The notes beneath the pieces were generated by a model. The model had not been told where the DNA came from. It did not search any database and saw nothing but the letters and a program-made list of their open reading frames with translations. Position numbers and translations under genes: made by a program. A DNA stretch of 64,000 bases. Source: Nocardia mikamii NBRC 108933 (GTDB lineage: Bacteria > Actinomycetota > Actinomycetes > Mycobacteriales > Mycobacteriaceae). Below, in pieces: positions 1 to 8,676 of this stretch. Location: the NCBI RefSeq assembly GCF_001613505.1, contig NZ_BDCM01000013.1, positions 434,001 through 498,000 of the forward strand, written 5' to 3'. Every line of letters starts with the position of its first letter. Position 1 is the first letter of the stretch.

Positions 1-72
1 ACCTGAAGACACCGCCGCAAGGGCTCACCTGCGGCTGACGCCACACATGCGGACCGGCGGTTGTTGCACGAT

Positions 73-111
73 GTAACACGGATTTAACCGCGGGTGCCTA
101 CGCTCGCGCGT
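73..111 (+). promoter_or_regulatory. glnA2 leaderless promoter with possible GlnR-type box
   Basis: A -10 hexamer TACGCT at 99-104 ends 7 nt before the ATG at 112, so the transcript should begin at or next to the start codon. There is no convincing -35. Just upstream GTAAC (73-77) and TTAAC (84-88) are separated by 6 nt, giving the AC-n9-AC spacing reported for actinobacterial GlnR sites. The -10 is fairly clear; the GlnR reading is inference from one half-degenerate box next to a nitrogen gene. Confidence 0.45.
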
Positions 112-1449
112 ATGGATCGCCAGAAGGAATTCGTGCTGCGGACGCTCGAGGAGCGGGACATCCGCTTCGTGCGACTCTGGTTCACCGACGTCCTGGGATA
201 TCTGAAGTCGGTGGCGATCGCCCCCGCGGAGCTGGAAGGCGCCTTCGAGGAGGGCATCGGATTCGACGGCTCGGCGATCGAGGGCTTCGCGCGGGTGTCG
301 GAGGCCGATATGGTCGCCAAGCCCGATCCGTCGACGTTCCAGGTGCTGCCCTGGTCCACCAGCAAGGGCCATCAGCATTCGGCGCGCATGTTCTGCGATA
401 TCGCGATGCCCGACGGATCGCCGTCGTGGGCCGATCCGCGCCACGTGCTGCGCCGGCAGCTGAACAAGGCCGGTGACCTGGGCTTCAGCTGCTACGTGCA
501 TCCGGAGATCGAATTCTTCCTGATCCGTTCCGCACTCAAGGACGGCCGCCCGGTACCCGCCGACAACGGCGGCTTCTTCGACCAGGCCGTGCACGACGAG
601 GCGCCGAACTTCCGCCGCCACGCCATCGACGCGCTCGAATCGATGGGCATCTCGGTGGAGTTCAGCCACCACGAGGGTGCGCCCGGCCAGCAGGAGATCG
701 ACCTGCGCTACGCCGACGCGCTGTCGATGGCCGACAATGTGATGACCTTCCGCTACCTCATCAAAGAGGTCGCCATCGACGAAGGCGTGCGGGCGTCGTT
801 CATGCCCAAACCCTTCTCCGACCACCCGGGTTCGGCCATGCACACCCACATGAGCCTGTTCGAAGGTGAGCACAACGCCTTCGCCGATCCCGACGACCCG
901 AACAACCTGTCCGAGACCGCGCGCGCGTTCATCGCGGGCATTCTCGAACACGCCAACGAGATCAGCGCCGTCACCAACCAGTGGGTGAACTCCTACAAGC
1001 GCCTGATCCACGGCGGCGAAGCGCCGACCGCCGCGTCCTGGGGCCGGTCGAATCGTTCGGCGCTGGTCCGCGTTCCGATGTACACGCCGAACAAGCAGTC
1101 CTCGCGGCGGGTCGAGATCCGCAGCCCTGATTCCGCCTGCAATCCGTACCTGGCCTTCGCGGTGCTGCTGGCCGCGGGCCTGCGCGGCATCGAGAAGGGG
1201 TACACGCTGCCACCCGAGGCCGAGGACGACGTGTGGTCGCTGACCACCGCCGAACGTCGCGCGATGGGCTTCCGCGAGCTGCCCTCGACCCTGGACGAGG
1301 CGCTGCGGGCGATGGAACGGTCGGAGCTGGTCGCCGAAACGCTGGGCGAGCACGTGTTCGACTTCTTCCTGCGCAACAAGCGCCACGAGTGGGCCACCTA
1401 CCGCGCCCAGGTCACGCCGTGGGAGCTGGGCGAGTACCTGACGCTGTGA
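112..1449 (+). CDS. glnA2: Glutamine synthetase, GlnA2-type (445 aa)
   Basis: Type I glutamine synthetase, ATP-dependent ligation of ammonia to glutamate (cytoplasmic). The N-terminal beta-grasp is followed by the DGSAIEGF latch (residues about 46-53), the substrate/ATP-site stretch KPFSDHPGSAMHTHMS (about 230-245) and the NRSALVRVP arginine loop. I see no adenylylation-loop tyrosine motif of the GlnA1 type, which agrees with the GlnA2 subgroup. The length equals mycobacterial GlnA2. ATG 112 is preferred to the in-frame GTG at 94 because the protein then starts MDRQKEF as in mycobacterial GlnA2 and because a -10 box sits 7 nt upstream. Some actinobacterial GlnA paralogues act on polyamines or other amines, so the in vivo substrate is not certain. 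Confidence 0.95.
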   Translation: MDRQKEFVLRTLEERDIRFVRLWFTDVLGYLKSVAIAPAELEGAFEEGIGFDGSAIEGFARVSEADMVAKPDPSTFQVLPWSTSKGHQHSARMFCDIAMPDGSPSWADPRHVLRRQLNKAGDLGFSCYVHPEIEFFLIRSALKDGRPVPADNGGFFDQAVHDEAPNFRRHAIDALESMGISVEFSHHEGAPGQQEIDLRYADALSMADNVMTFRYLIKEVAIDEGVRASFMPKPFSDHPGSAMHTHMSLFEGEHNAFADPDDPNNLSETARAFIAGILEHANEISAVTNQWVNSYKRLIHGGEAPTAASWGRSNRSALVRVPMYTPNKQSSRRVEIRSPDSACNPYLAFAVLLAAGLRGIEKGYTLPPEAEDDVWSLTTAERRAMGFRELPSTLDEALRAMERSELVAETLGEHVFDFFLRNKRHEWATYRAQVTPWELGEYLTL

Positions 1450-1514
1450 TCGGCTGTGCGAGACCGGCTTCGGCCGACCGCACCGACGATCGCTGAGCAG
1501 GTTAGGTTGTCTCG

Positions 1515-2408
1515 GTGAACGCGCCTGTATCGGTGGGCGATCAGCCACTGCGACCGCTGATCGACTGGGCCACCGCGGAACTCGGGAAGCTGGGACTGAC
1601 CGTGGCCGGCGCGCACGAGATGCGGCGCCGGGACTGGACGCTGCTCGCGCGCATCGACACCGACCGCGGAGCCGTCTGGGCGAAGGCGAGTGCGCGTGCG
1701 TTCGCCCACGAGGGCCCGCTGCTGGAGGCGCTGGACCGGCTCGTTCCGGGCGCGGCACCGAAACCCCTTGCGGTACAACGTGAGAACGGGTGGTTCCTCG
1801 GCCGCGACGGTGGCGAGACCATGCGCACCGGACCGCTCGACCGGCAGTTCGCATCCGACGGCACCGACGCGCCGCCGCCGCGGCCGCCGGGCTGGGAATC
1901 GGTGCTGCGCTCCTATGCGGCCCTGCAGCACACCCTGTGCACGCACGCGGAGTCGTTGCGCGACACCGGAACTCCATACCTGCCTCCGGCACGCCTGATC
2001 GAGGTCTACCGCCATTTCGCCGATCGCCCCCCGGGTCTGGAGCACGCGATCGAGTCGGCCGCTGCCGAACTCGCGCAGTACGACCGGCTGAGTGTGGAAC
2101 ACAACGACCTGTATCCGGGCCACGTCTTCCGCACCACCGCCGCGGTGTTCGACTGGGGCGATGCACTGCTCACCCATCCCTTCCTGTCCGTGCGCACGTT
2201 CCGGGACCCGCACCGAGCGGCCTATTTCGACGCCTGGCGTGAACTGGCTACCGTCACCGACCGCGAAGTAGAGCTGGCCGAACGCCTGGCGCCCCTGACC
2301 ACTCTGCATTCGTGGCTGACCATCGACACCGCACCGGGCCGACCGGCCGAACGGTTCGCGCCCTTCGTCACCGAGATGCTGGACCAGCTGCGCGCGAACT
2401 TCGCCTGA
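1515..2408 (+). CDS. Aminoglycoside phosphotransferase (APH)-family protein (297 aa)
   Basis: Kinase-fold phosphotransferase of the APH/choline kinase family; substrate unknown. The catalytic loop reads EHNDLYPGHVF (about residues 195-205), a variant of the family HxDxxxxN loop, and is followed by the metal-binding segment VFDWGDALLTHP. Start is GTG, with a -10-like TAGGTT at 1503-1508 lying 6 nt upstream, so the gene may be leaderless and separately transcribed although it follows glnA2 by 65 bp on the same strand. Many actinobacterial members are housekeeping small-molecule kinases rather than resistance enzymes; nothing here proves antibiotic resistance. Confidence 0.8.
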   Translation: MNAPVSVGDQPLRPLIDWATAELGKLGLTVAGAHEMRRRDWTLLARIDTDRGAVWAKASARAFAHEGPLLEALDRLVPGAAPKPLAVQRENGWFLGRDGGETMRTGPLDRQFASDGTDAPPPRPPGWESVLRSYAALQHTLCTHAESLRDTGTPYLPPARLIEVYRHFADRPPGLEHAIESAAAELAQYDRLSVEHNDLYPGHVFRTTAAVFDWGDALLTHPFLSVRTFRDPHRAAYFDAWRELATVTDREVELAERLAPLTTLHSWLTIDTAPGRPAERFAPFVTEMLDQLRANFA

Positions 2409-2496
2409 GCCACGCGGGCACCCGCGGCGAGGTGGCAGACTCGTAGGTCCACAGCAGGAACTTCGGATGAACTCCGGAATCGAACAAAGGGAACAG

Positions 2497-2961
2497 ATGT
2501 CGCAGAGCCGTTGGATGACTCGCGGAGCGCTCGCCGTCGGTGCGGCGCTGGCCGTCGCGCTGGTCGCCGGATGTGGTGGCGCAAGCACGGGTTCGGCCGG
2601 GCCCGAGAAATCCGGCGCCTCGGCGACGTCGACGCCCGCGCGTCCCAGCGGTTCGGCCGGCGTCACCGCCAAACCGGGCCAGACCAGTCCCGTGCAGGTT
2701 CCCGACCCGGTCGCGCAGAAGCTGTGCGACGCCATCTCCCCGCAGCTGTCGGATTGGCGGGTGCAGGGCCCGACGCTAGGGAAGGTGGCGCTCAACATCA
2801 CGGTGCACCAGTGGGCCGCGGAGAACGGCGGCATCAACCTCGCGGTGCTCGGCGACAAGGCCGTGGTGGACCGGATCACCACCAAGACCTGCTCGGATAC
2901 TCGTACTCAGGCGCTGCAAGCGCTGGAGCTGCCCGATCTCGCCTCGGGAATCGCCTTCTGA
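2497..2961 (+). CDS. Putative lipoprotein (154 aa)
   Basis: Exported lipoprotein of unknown function. A basic n-region and hydrophobic segment end in a lipobox VAGC with Cys26, followed by a Ser/Thr/Ala/Pro-rich linker to about residue 75 and a small C-terminal domain with two further cysteines (KLCDAI and KTCSDT) that could form a disulfide. ATG 2497 is chosen because AAAGGGA lies just upstream; an in-frame ATG at 2467 adds 10 residues. The stop overlaps the start of the next gene (TGATG), so the two are translationally coupled. Confidence 0.75.
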   Translation: MSQSRWMTRGALAVGAALAVALVAGCGGASTGSAGPEKSGASATSTPARPSGSAGVTAKPGQTSPVQVPDPVAQKLCDAISPQLSDWRVQGPTLGKVALNITVHQWAAENGGINLAVLGDKAVVDRITTKTCSDTRTQALQALELPDLASGIAF

Positions 2962-3923
2962 TGCGCACCCTGTACCCGCCGCTGGAGCCCTATCGCGAGG
3001 GCATGCTCGACGTCGGTGACGGGCAGCACCTCTACTGGGAGGAGTCGGGCAACCCCGAGGGCAAACCGGTGGTCTTCCTGCACGGGGGCCCGGGTGGCGG
3101 CACCAATTCGACGCACCGGCAGTTCTTCGATCCCGCCGCCTACCGGATCGTGCTGTTCGATCAGCGCGGCTGCGGGCGTTCGACGCCGCACGTGGCCGAC
3201 GGGGCGAGCCTGGAGATCAACACCACCTGGCATCTGGTCGCCGATATCGAGCGGCTGCGCACCCATCTGGGTATCGAGCGCTGGCAGGTTTTCGGCGGAT
3301 CCTGGGGTTCGACACTGGCGCTGGCCTACGCCCAGACCCACCCCGAGCGTGTCACGGAGATGGTGCTGCGAGGCGTTTTCCTGCTGCGGCGCAAGGAAAT
3401 CGACTGGTACTACAACGGTGCCGCCGGATTCGTCTATCCCGACGAGTGGGAGAAGTACCTGGCGCCGATTCCGGCGGACGAGCGCGACGGGGATCTGGTG
3501 GCGGCCTATCACCGGCTGCTGCACTCCCCCGACGACGAGGTGGCGACCGCCGCCGCGGTGGCGTGGTCCAGTTGGGAGGGCGCGACGAGTTCGCTGCTGC
3601 CGCAACCGGAACGGGTCGCCGAATCCGCCGAACCCCGCTTCGCCCTGGCCTTCGCCCGCATCGAGAACCACTACTTCGTGCACGGCGGATTCCTCGAAGA
3701 GGGCCAGCTGCTGCGCGATATCGACCGGGTCGCGCATATTCCGGCGGTGATCGTGCAGGGCCGCCACGATGTCGTCTGCCCGGCGGTCAGTGCCTGGGAT
3801 CTGCATCGGGCCTGGCCCGGGTCGCGACTGCATCTGGTGGCCGATGCCGGACATGCCGCGGCCGAACCCGGCACCACGCATCATCTGATCGAGGCCACCG
3901 ACGAATTCCGGGCTCGGCGATGA
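2961..3923 (+). CDS. pip: Proline iminopeptidase (320 aa)
   Basis: Alpha/beta-hydrolase peptidase of family S33 that removes N-terminal proline from peptides. Visible signatures are the oxyanion segment HGGPGGG (41-47), the nucleophile elbow GGSWGS with Ser114, the late acid segment GRHDVVCP and the catalytic histidine in DAGHAA. Length and motif order match bacterial Pip. The ATG overlaps the TGA of the lipoprotein gene, and its own TGA overlaps the ATG of the CHAD gene, so three genes form one coupled operon. Cytoplasmic: no signal peptide. Confidence 0.93.
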   Translation: MRTLYPPLEPYREGMLDVGDGQHLYWEESGNPEGKPVVFLHGGPGGGTNSTHRQFFDPAAYRIVLFDQRGCGRSTPHVADGASLEINTTWHLVADIERLRTHLGIERWQVFGGSWGSTLALAYAQTHPERVTEMVLRGVFLLRRKEIDWYYNGAAGFVYPDEWEKYLAPIPADERDGDLVAAYHRLLHSPDDEVATAAAVAWSSWEGATSSLLPQPERVAESAEPRFALAFARIENHYFVHGGFLEEGQLLRDIDRVAHIPAVIVQGRHDVVCPAVSAWDLHRAWPGSRLHLVADAGHAAAEPGTTHHLIEATDEFRARR

Positions 3924-4789
3924 GCGGGGCAGCCGGTCCCGCCGTCGTCGCCGCCCTCGGCGAGGACGTGGACCGGCTGCTGGCCGCGGAGCCGAAGGTC
4001 CGCGCCGACGAATCGGATTCGGTACATCAGATGCGGGTCGCCACCCGCCGGTTGCGGTCGGTGCTGCGCTCGTATCGGAAGGTCTTCCACCGCGACGAGA
4101 TAGATGCCATCCGCGATGAATTGCGTTGGCTGGCAGGGTTGCTCGGCATCGCCCGCGACGCCGAGGTGCGCGCCGACCGATTCGCCGCGCTGCTGGACGA
4201 ATATCCCGACGTCCAGCGCCACCTCGGCCGTCGGCTGGTGAGCACGGAACGCGCGGCCTACACCGACGCCCACCGAACCGTGCTGCGCGAACTCGACGGT
4301 GAGCGCTACGCCCTGCTGCGTGCGCGGGTGGTCGGCCTGCGCACCGATCCGCCGCTGCGCCGCAAAGCCGCCCGCCGCGATGCCGACCGCGTGTTCAGGG
4401 CAGCGGTGCGCGCGGATCTGCGCCGGCTGAAAACACGCGTCGACGCGGAACGAGACGTCGAGGAGGCCGACCGCGTCGAGGCACTGCACGATATCCGCAA
4501 GGCCGCCAAGCGGTTACGCTACAGCGCCGAAGCGGCCACCGATATCCTGGACGGCCCCGCCGAGGACCTGGCCCGCCGCGCGAAGGAGGTGCAGGGCGTC
4601 CTGGGCGATCACCGCGACGCCATCGAGGCGCTGGCCACCATCACCGCCCGCGCCGAAGTCGTGCGCGGCCACGGCGCCGATACCGCCCCCTACGAATTGC
4701 TGTGCGCCGCCGAAGTGGAAGCCGCCCGCACCGCCCTCGCCCAGTACCCGTCCCTCATCGAATTCTCGAACTATGACTACCTGTCCTGA
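3920..4789 (+). CDS. CHAD domain-containing protein (289 aa)
   Basis: All-helical CHAD protein, a fold thought to bind polyphosphate. Two signature helices are visible: VHQMRVATRRLRSVLRSYRKVF near residue 35 and HDIRKAAKRLRYSAEA near residue 195, both rich in conserved His and Arg that form the anion-binding face. There is no CYTH phosphatase domain attached. ATG 3920 overlaps the TGA of pip (ATGA). The role is inferred from the family only; its link to a peptidase is not explained. Confidence 0.85.
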   Translation: MSGAAGPAVVAALGEDVDRLLAAEPKVRADESDSVHQMRVATRRLRSVLRSYRKVFHRDEIDAIRDELRWLAGLLGIARDAEVRADRFAALLDEYPDVQRHLGRRLVSTERAAYTDAHRTVLRELDGERYALLRARVVGLRTDPPLRRKAARRDADRVFRAAVRADLRRLKTRVDAERDVEEADRVEALHDIRKAAKRLRYSAEAATDILDGPAEDLARRAKEVQGVLGDHRDAIEALATITARAEVVRGHGADTAPYELLCAAEVEAARTALAQYPSLIEFSNYDYLS

Positions 4790-4795
4790 TCGGGC

Positions 4796-4834
4796 TTGAC
4801 CTTCACGCATACGTCAATCCCTACGGTCGGCGGT
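4796..4834 (+). promoter_or_regulatory. MerR-type promoter/operator of the MDR oxidoreductase gene
   Basis: TTGACC (-35, 4796-4801) and TACGGT (-10, 4822-4827) are separated by an over-long 20-bp spacer, the hallmark of MerR-activated promoters. An inverted repeat TTGAC (4796-4800) / GTCAA (4813-4817) occupies the -35 and spacer. The -10 ends 7 nt before the ATG, so the transcript is predicted to be leaderless. The MerR gene is the next gene downstream. Confidence 0.7.
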
Positions 4835-5851
4835 ATGACGTCCACTATCGCCACCACCCGCTCGATCCACCTGGCCGCCCGCCCCGGCGGGTTCCCCGAA
4901 CTCACCGATTTCCGAACGGTCGACCATCCGATGCCGGCACCGGCGGCCGGCCAGGTACTGATCCGCAATCTCTTCATGTCCATCGACCCCGGAAGCCTGA
5001 TGCAAATCGGCGCCTTTCCCGGAATTCCCCTGCCGCCCTTCGAGATCGGTGAAACCCTGTCCGGGGACGCGATCGGCGAGGTGATCGAATCAGGTGATCC
5101 GGCGGTGCCCGAGGGCGCCGTGGTCCTGCATCGGCTCGGCTGGCGGGAACACGCTCTCGCCGACGCGGGGACGGTGCGGGTGGTAGATCCCGACGCCTAT
5201 CCCTCGCCGTCCGGATACCTCGGCTTCGGCCTGGTCGCCTACGTCGGGCTGACCGTCGCCGCCGAACTGCGCCGCGGCGATACCGTCTTCGTCTCCAGCG
5301 CCGCAGGCGCCACGGGGAGCCTGGCCGGGCAGATCGCGCGGCTGCTCGGCGCCGGCCGTGTGGTCGGCAGCGTCGGCTCACCGCGGAAGGCCGCCCACAT
5401 CATCGAGGAGCTGGGTTACGACGCCGCTGTCGACTACCACGACGATCCCTTCGTCGATCGGCTGCGAGCCGCGACGCCCGACGGCGTGGACGTGTATTTC
5501 GACAATGTCGGCGGAGCCCAGTTGCGGGCGGCGATCGAGGCGATGAATCCCGGCGGCCGCATCGCGCTCTGTGGCGCTTTGGCCAGGCAGCGGGCCGGTG
5601 GCGAGCCGGACGGCGGTCCGGGTGATCTGTTGGCGGTGATCGGCAAGCGATTGACGTTGCGCGGATTCAGCACTATCGATCACTTCGACCTGGCCCCGGA
5701 GTTCGGCCGGAAACTGCGGGAGTGGACGGCAGCGGGAAACATCGTGCGGACCGAAACCGTCGTCGACGGGCTCGAGAACGCGCCGCGGGCACTGCTGGAT
5801 ACGGTCCGGGGGCGCTACACCGGGAAGGTTGTGGTGCGGCTGGCGCGTTGA
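4835..5851 (+). CDS. NADP-dependent MDR-family oxidoreductase (338 aa)
   Basis: Medium-chain dehydrogenase/reductase of the prostaglandin/leukotriene B4-reductase-like group that reduces activated double bonds with NADPH. The nucleotide site is SSAAGATGSLAGQIARLLGA, followed by VGSVGSPRKA and the group signature DVYFDNVGG. No structural zinc cysteine cluster is present. ATG 4835 is chosen over an upstream TTG at 4796 because the TTG is the -35 box of a MerR-type promoter. Followed by merR with a 33-bp gap; probably induced by a compound sensed by that regulator. Confidence 0.88.
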   Translation: MTSTIATTRSIHLAARPGGFPELTDFRTVDHPMPAPAAGQVLIRNLFMSIDPGSLMQIGAFPGIPLPPFEIGETLSGDAIGEVIESGDPAVPEGAVVLHRLGWREHALADAGTVRVVDPDAYPSPSGYLGFGLVAYVGLTVAAELRRGDTVFVSSAAGATGSLAGQIARLLGAGRVVGSVGSPRKAAHIIEELGYDAAVDYHDDPFVDRLRAATPDGVDVYFDNVGGAQLRAAIEAMNPGGRIALCGALARQRAGGEPDGGPGDLLAVIGKRLTLRGFSTIDHFDLAPEFGRKLREWTAAGNIVRTETVVDGLENAPRALLDTVRGRYTGKVVVRLAR

Positions 5852-5884
5852 GCACCACGTGAGACGGCGGAGAGGATACGCGCG

Positions 5885-6292
5885 ATGTTGATCGGCGAAC
5901 TGGCGGCCCGCACCGGAGTGACGACGCGGGCGCTGCGCTTCTACGAAGAACAGGGACTACTCACGTCCGGGCGCACCGCCGCGGGATACCGAGAGTACGA
6001 GGAGAAGGCGGTGGCCAGGGTAGGCAACATCCGCGAACTGCTTCGCCTCGGATTCACGGTCGAGGATGTGCGTGCTTTCGCTCCTTATCTGGACCGGGAG
6101 CTTCCCGACGTCTTTCCTTACGAACCCCGCTGCGCCTCGGGATACGCGGTGGTCGGGCCGCCGCGGGTGGCGGAGCTGAACGAGCGCATCGCCCGTTTGA
6201 CACACCTTCGGGACCAGTTGGTGAGCCGGATGCCGTGGCTCGATCCCCAGCGAGGCACCGGCGACGAGCAACTCACTCCGCCGGAAAGCTGA
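5885..6292 (+). CDS. MerR family transcriptional regulator (135 aa)
   Basis: Starts directly with the winged-helix DNA-binding domain LIGELAARTGVTTRALRFYEEQGLL, followed by the wing RTAAGYREY and a dimerisation helix; the C-terminal effector part is short and holds a single cysteine (PRCASG), so classic two- or three-cysteine metal binding is unlikely. It follows the MDR gene in what looks like one operon, and the MerR-type promoter ahead of that gene is its probable target (autoregulation through the shared promoter). Its last 20 bp overlap the convergent ribonuclease gene. Confidence 0.9.
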   Translation: MLIGELAARTGVTTRALRFYEEQGLLTSGRTAAGYREYEEKAVARVGNIRELLRLGFTVEDVRAFAPYLDRELPDVFPYEPRCASGYAVVGPPRVAELNERIARLTHLRDQLVSRMPWLDPQRGTGDEQLTPPES

Positions 6293-7715
6293 AGCCCACC
6301 ACGCGTTTGTCGGGGTCCGCGATGTCCAGGCGGACCCGCACCCGCTGGCCCTCCGGCGGCGAGCCGGTGCATTTGGCGAGCACCGGCGGGTCGGCGACGA
6401 AGATTTCGGCGGATCGGTTGCCGTTGCCCTCGCGGATGACCACCGCCTCGAAGATGTCGCCCAGACGTGGTGCGAGAACGGTGGATTCGGTGAGATCGAT
6501 GCACGCGCGTTCGAGTTTGCCGCCGACGGCGTCGCTGCGCCGCATCGTGTCCGCGGCGGCGCCGAGTCCGTCGCGCACCCAGTGCGGTACGGGGGTGCCG
6601 GCGCAGCGAGCCAGGCAGATTTCGGTGGCGTACCGGTCGGCGAGGCGGCGCAGCGGCGCCGTCACATGGGCGTAGGCCGCGCCGATGCCGCTGTGCTGCA
6701 CCACATCCGGTGTTTCGCCGTCGAGCACGGTGTAGGACGCGCCGCGCAGCAGGCTGGTCGCCTCGGAGTTGAGCACCAGCGCGGCGGGGGTGTTGGGATC
6801 CAGTCCGGCCAGCATCCGGCCGACCGGCATTCCGGCCGGCCAGCGCACGCCGAGCGCGGCGGCGGTGCGGCGCATGGACGCGATCGCGGAGGCCGGCGGC
6901 GCGGGCATGGTGCGCAGTAGCCCGATGCGGGCGTCGGAACCGTTGTCCGCCAGCATGATTCGGGCCGCGCAGATGCCGGTGAGCAGGGAGACCTGTTCGT
7001 TCCAGTCGTCGGCGGCGGTGCGCGGTTCGACCGCCAACTGCCAGTGTTCGGTGTCGTGGTCGCGGCCGTCGGGAATCACCGATTGCGCGGGCAGCCGCAG
7101 TTCGATCGCGCCGCGGGCCAGACCGGCCTCGATGCGCAGGCGGCCGAATTCCGGCAGTGCGGCGATCGAGGGATGCAGGCGGCCGGCGTCGGCGTCGGCC
7201 TGGACGCCGGGATAGTCGAGGCGGGCGCGGGAACGAACCAGGGCGCGCTGCACCGAGAAGCGTTGCGGCTCTGCCTTGTCGTCGCAGTCGATGGTCCACA
7301 GGGCGGCCGGACGAACCGCGCCGGGCAGCAGACTGGCCGACCCTTCCGAGAGCACCGGCGGATGCAGCGGCACGGTGCCGTCGGGGAGATAGAAGCTTTG
7401 ACCTCTTACCAAGGATTCCCGCGCGATCGCGCCGTCGGGCGTGACCACCGCACCCACATCGGCGATGGCGTAATGCAGCAGGAATCCGGTCGGGGTGCGT
7501 TCGAGATGCAGCGCCTGGTCGAGATCCATGGCGCCGGGTGGGTCGATCGTCACGAACGGGATGTCGGTGCGATCGGCCCGGACGCCCGCGAACGCATCGA
7601 CTGCGTCGCGGGCCTCCGAGACCGCCTCGGACGGATATTCCGAGGCGAGTCCGAATTCGGATCGCACGACACCGAAGTCCACCGGTGCCGAGACGATCCT
7701 GGGATGCAGTTCCAC
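6273..7715 (-). CDS. RNB-domain ribonuclease (480 aa)
   Basis: RNase II-family 3'-5' exoribonuclease core without obvious cold-shock or S1 domains. The active-site segment is VTIDPPGAMDLDQALHLE: Asp58, Asp64 and Asp66 align with D201, D207 and D209 of E. coli RNase II, but the fourth acid (D210) is Gln67. DRYATEICLA and ACIDLTESTVLAPRLGD are also RNB-like. I believe the Q variant is usual in this compact actinobacterial subgroup, so activity cannot be excluded. GTG start; no upstream operon partner. Confidence 0.85.
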   Translation of the reverse strand: MELHPRIVSAPVDFGVVRSEFGLASEYPSEAVSEARDAVDAFAGVRADRTDIPFVTIDPPGAMDLDQALHLERTPTGFLLHYAIADVGAVVTPDGAIARESLVRGQSFYLPDGTVPLHPPVLSEGSASLLPGAVRPAALWTIDCDDKAEPQRFSVQRALVRSRARLDYPGVQADADAGRLHPSIAALPEFGRLRIEAGLARGAIELRLPAQSVIPDGRDHDTEHWQLAVEPRTAADDWNEQVSLLTGICAARIMLADNGSDARIGLLRTMPAPPASAIASMRRTAAALGVRWPAGMPVGRMLAGLDPNTPAALVLNSEATSLLRGASYTVLDGETPDVVQHSGIGAAYAHVTAPLRRLADRYATEICLARCAGTPVPHWVRDGLGAAADTMRRSDAVGGKLERACIDLTESTVLAPRLGDIFEAVVIREGNGNRSAEIFVADPPVLAKCTGSPPEGQRVRVRLDIADPDKRVVGFSFPAE

Positions 7716-7730
7716 GCGGGGCGCTGAACC

Positions 7731-8063
7731 TTACTTGAGCGCCAGCATGGTGCCGTTCAGCTGATCGAACGGACCGTACACGGTGAAGACGACGCGGCCG
7801 TCGGGGTACTGCGACGACAGGGTCGCCGCGGCATCGAGAGCCTGGCCGAACGAGGCCGCCGACGGGTGCGGCAGCACCGCGATCGTCTGGCCGACGTGGG
7901 ACTGGTGGACCCACTGGGTGTCACCCGGGCTGAGGTCCACCTGGACGCCACCCGGCAGCGGAGTGACCGCGACCGCGGACGCCGATCCCGCGCCCAGCAC
8001 CGCCAAACCCGACGCAGCTGCGGCGATCAATGCACCGGCCGCCAACTTGCGAACTACTCGCAT
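7731..8063 (-). CDS. Small secreted protein of unknown function (110 aa)
   Basis: A classic Sec signal peptide (MRVVRKLAAG, then an Ala/Gly/Leu core, probable cleavage ASA|VAV near residue 30) precedes a mature domain of about 80 residues with no cysteine. The mature part (VQVDLSPGDTQWVHQS; GRVVFTVYGPFDQ) has the look of a small beta-rich envelope protein. The ATG at 8063 is supported by the signal peptide starting there. It lies 15 bp upstream of the RNB gene on the same strand and could be co-transcribed, but no functional link is evident. Confidence 0.75.
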   Translation of the reverse strand: MRVVRKLAAGALIAAAASGLAVLGAGSASAVAVTPLPGGVQVDLSPGDTQWVHQSHVGQTIAVLPHPSAASFGQALDAAATLSSQYPDGRVVFTVYGPFDQLNGTMLALK

Positions 8064-8547
8064 ATATACAGAACCTGCTTTCCGACACTCGTAGCACCCA
8101 TAGTCACCGCCGCCCCCGGCAGTGACACTTCCAACGGCCAACACTGTATGACGTCGATCACGGTTCCGGCCACTCCGGGGCGGTTCGTCGCACGGGACAC
8201 GCCGAGACCAGCCGATTCGCCCGCATTTGCCGGGAATGCGCCCGCTCACCGGACCGGGCGTCAACCGAGGCGGGGACGGCGCGAACCGTCGGTGCCTGCT
8301 ATTTCGCGCTCGCCCACCGCGACGGCGGCAATGCGGTCTCTCCGAGCGCAACGGGGGTCGACGAATCGGATCGCGCACGGCACGCAACGGTCGTCGAACC
8401 GGATCATTCCGGAAGGAAATATCACACCATTCAGAGCGAACAGTCATAACTCACGCGACTCGGACCTACGTCCAGATCACGCTACCGTACGCCGAATCCC
8501 CCCGTCGAGTCCGTTTTCCGCTGGGCCTGCGACTGTCGGAGCGCGCT
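8064..8547. other. Intergenic, no gene recognised
   Basis: Between the divergent secreted-protein gene and the structured leader upstream of the 31-aa ORF. No credible reading frame, RNA gene or repeat was recognised; codon-position pattern is lost here and local A/T content is higher than in flanking genes. Confidence 0.5.
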
Positions 8548-8665
8548 GTTACTGTTGCCGATGGTGACAGGCCACGGCGTACCCACGGATTCGGGGGTCC
8601 GTGCAGTAACGAGAGTGCGCCGCGCGGCGAGAGTCGTCGAGTAATAGTTCCTCGAGTACAAGGAG
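8548..8665 (+). promoter_or_regulatory. Possible structured leader of the 31-aa ORF
   Basis: GTTACTG at 8548-8554 is the exact reverse complement of CAGTAAC at 8604-8610. Inside this pair, CACGG and CCGTG bracket a second stem ending just before 8604. Downstream the heptamer TCGAGTA occurs twice (about 8637 and 8652) before an AAGGAG ribosome site at 8660-8665. The pairing suggests a folded 5' UTR or small RNA. No known riboswitch class was recognised. Confidence 0.35.
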
Positions 8666-8676
8666 TTCCACACCGC

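Noticed and set aside
25..2166. Long minus-strand reading frame (713 aa) opposite glnA2 and APH
   Set aside because: High-GC antisense open frame: Arg/Ala/His rich, no domain, no ribosome site, and the plus strand carries clear enzymes.
6118..7914. Minus-strand frame of 598 aa overlapping the RNB gene
   Set aside because: Alternative frame, Arg-rich, no motifs.
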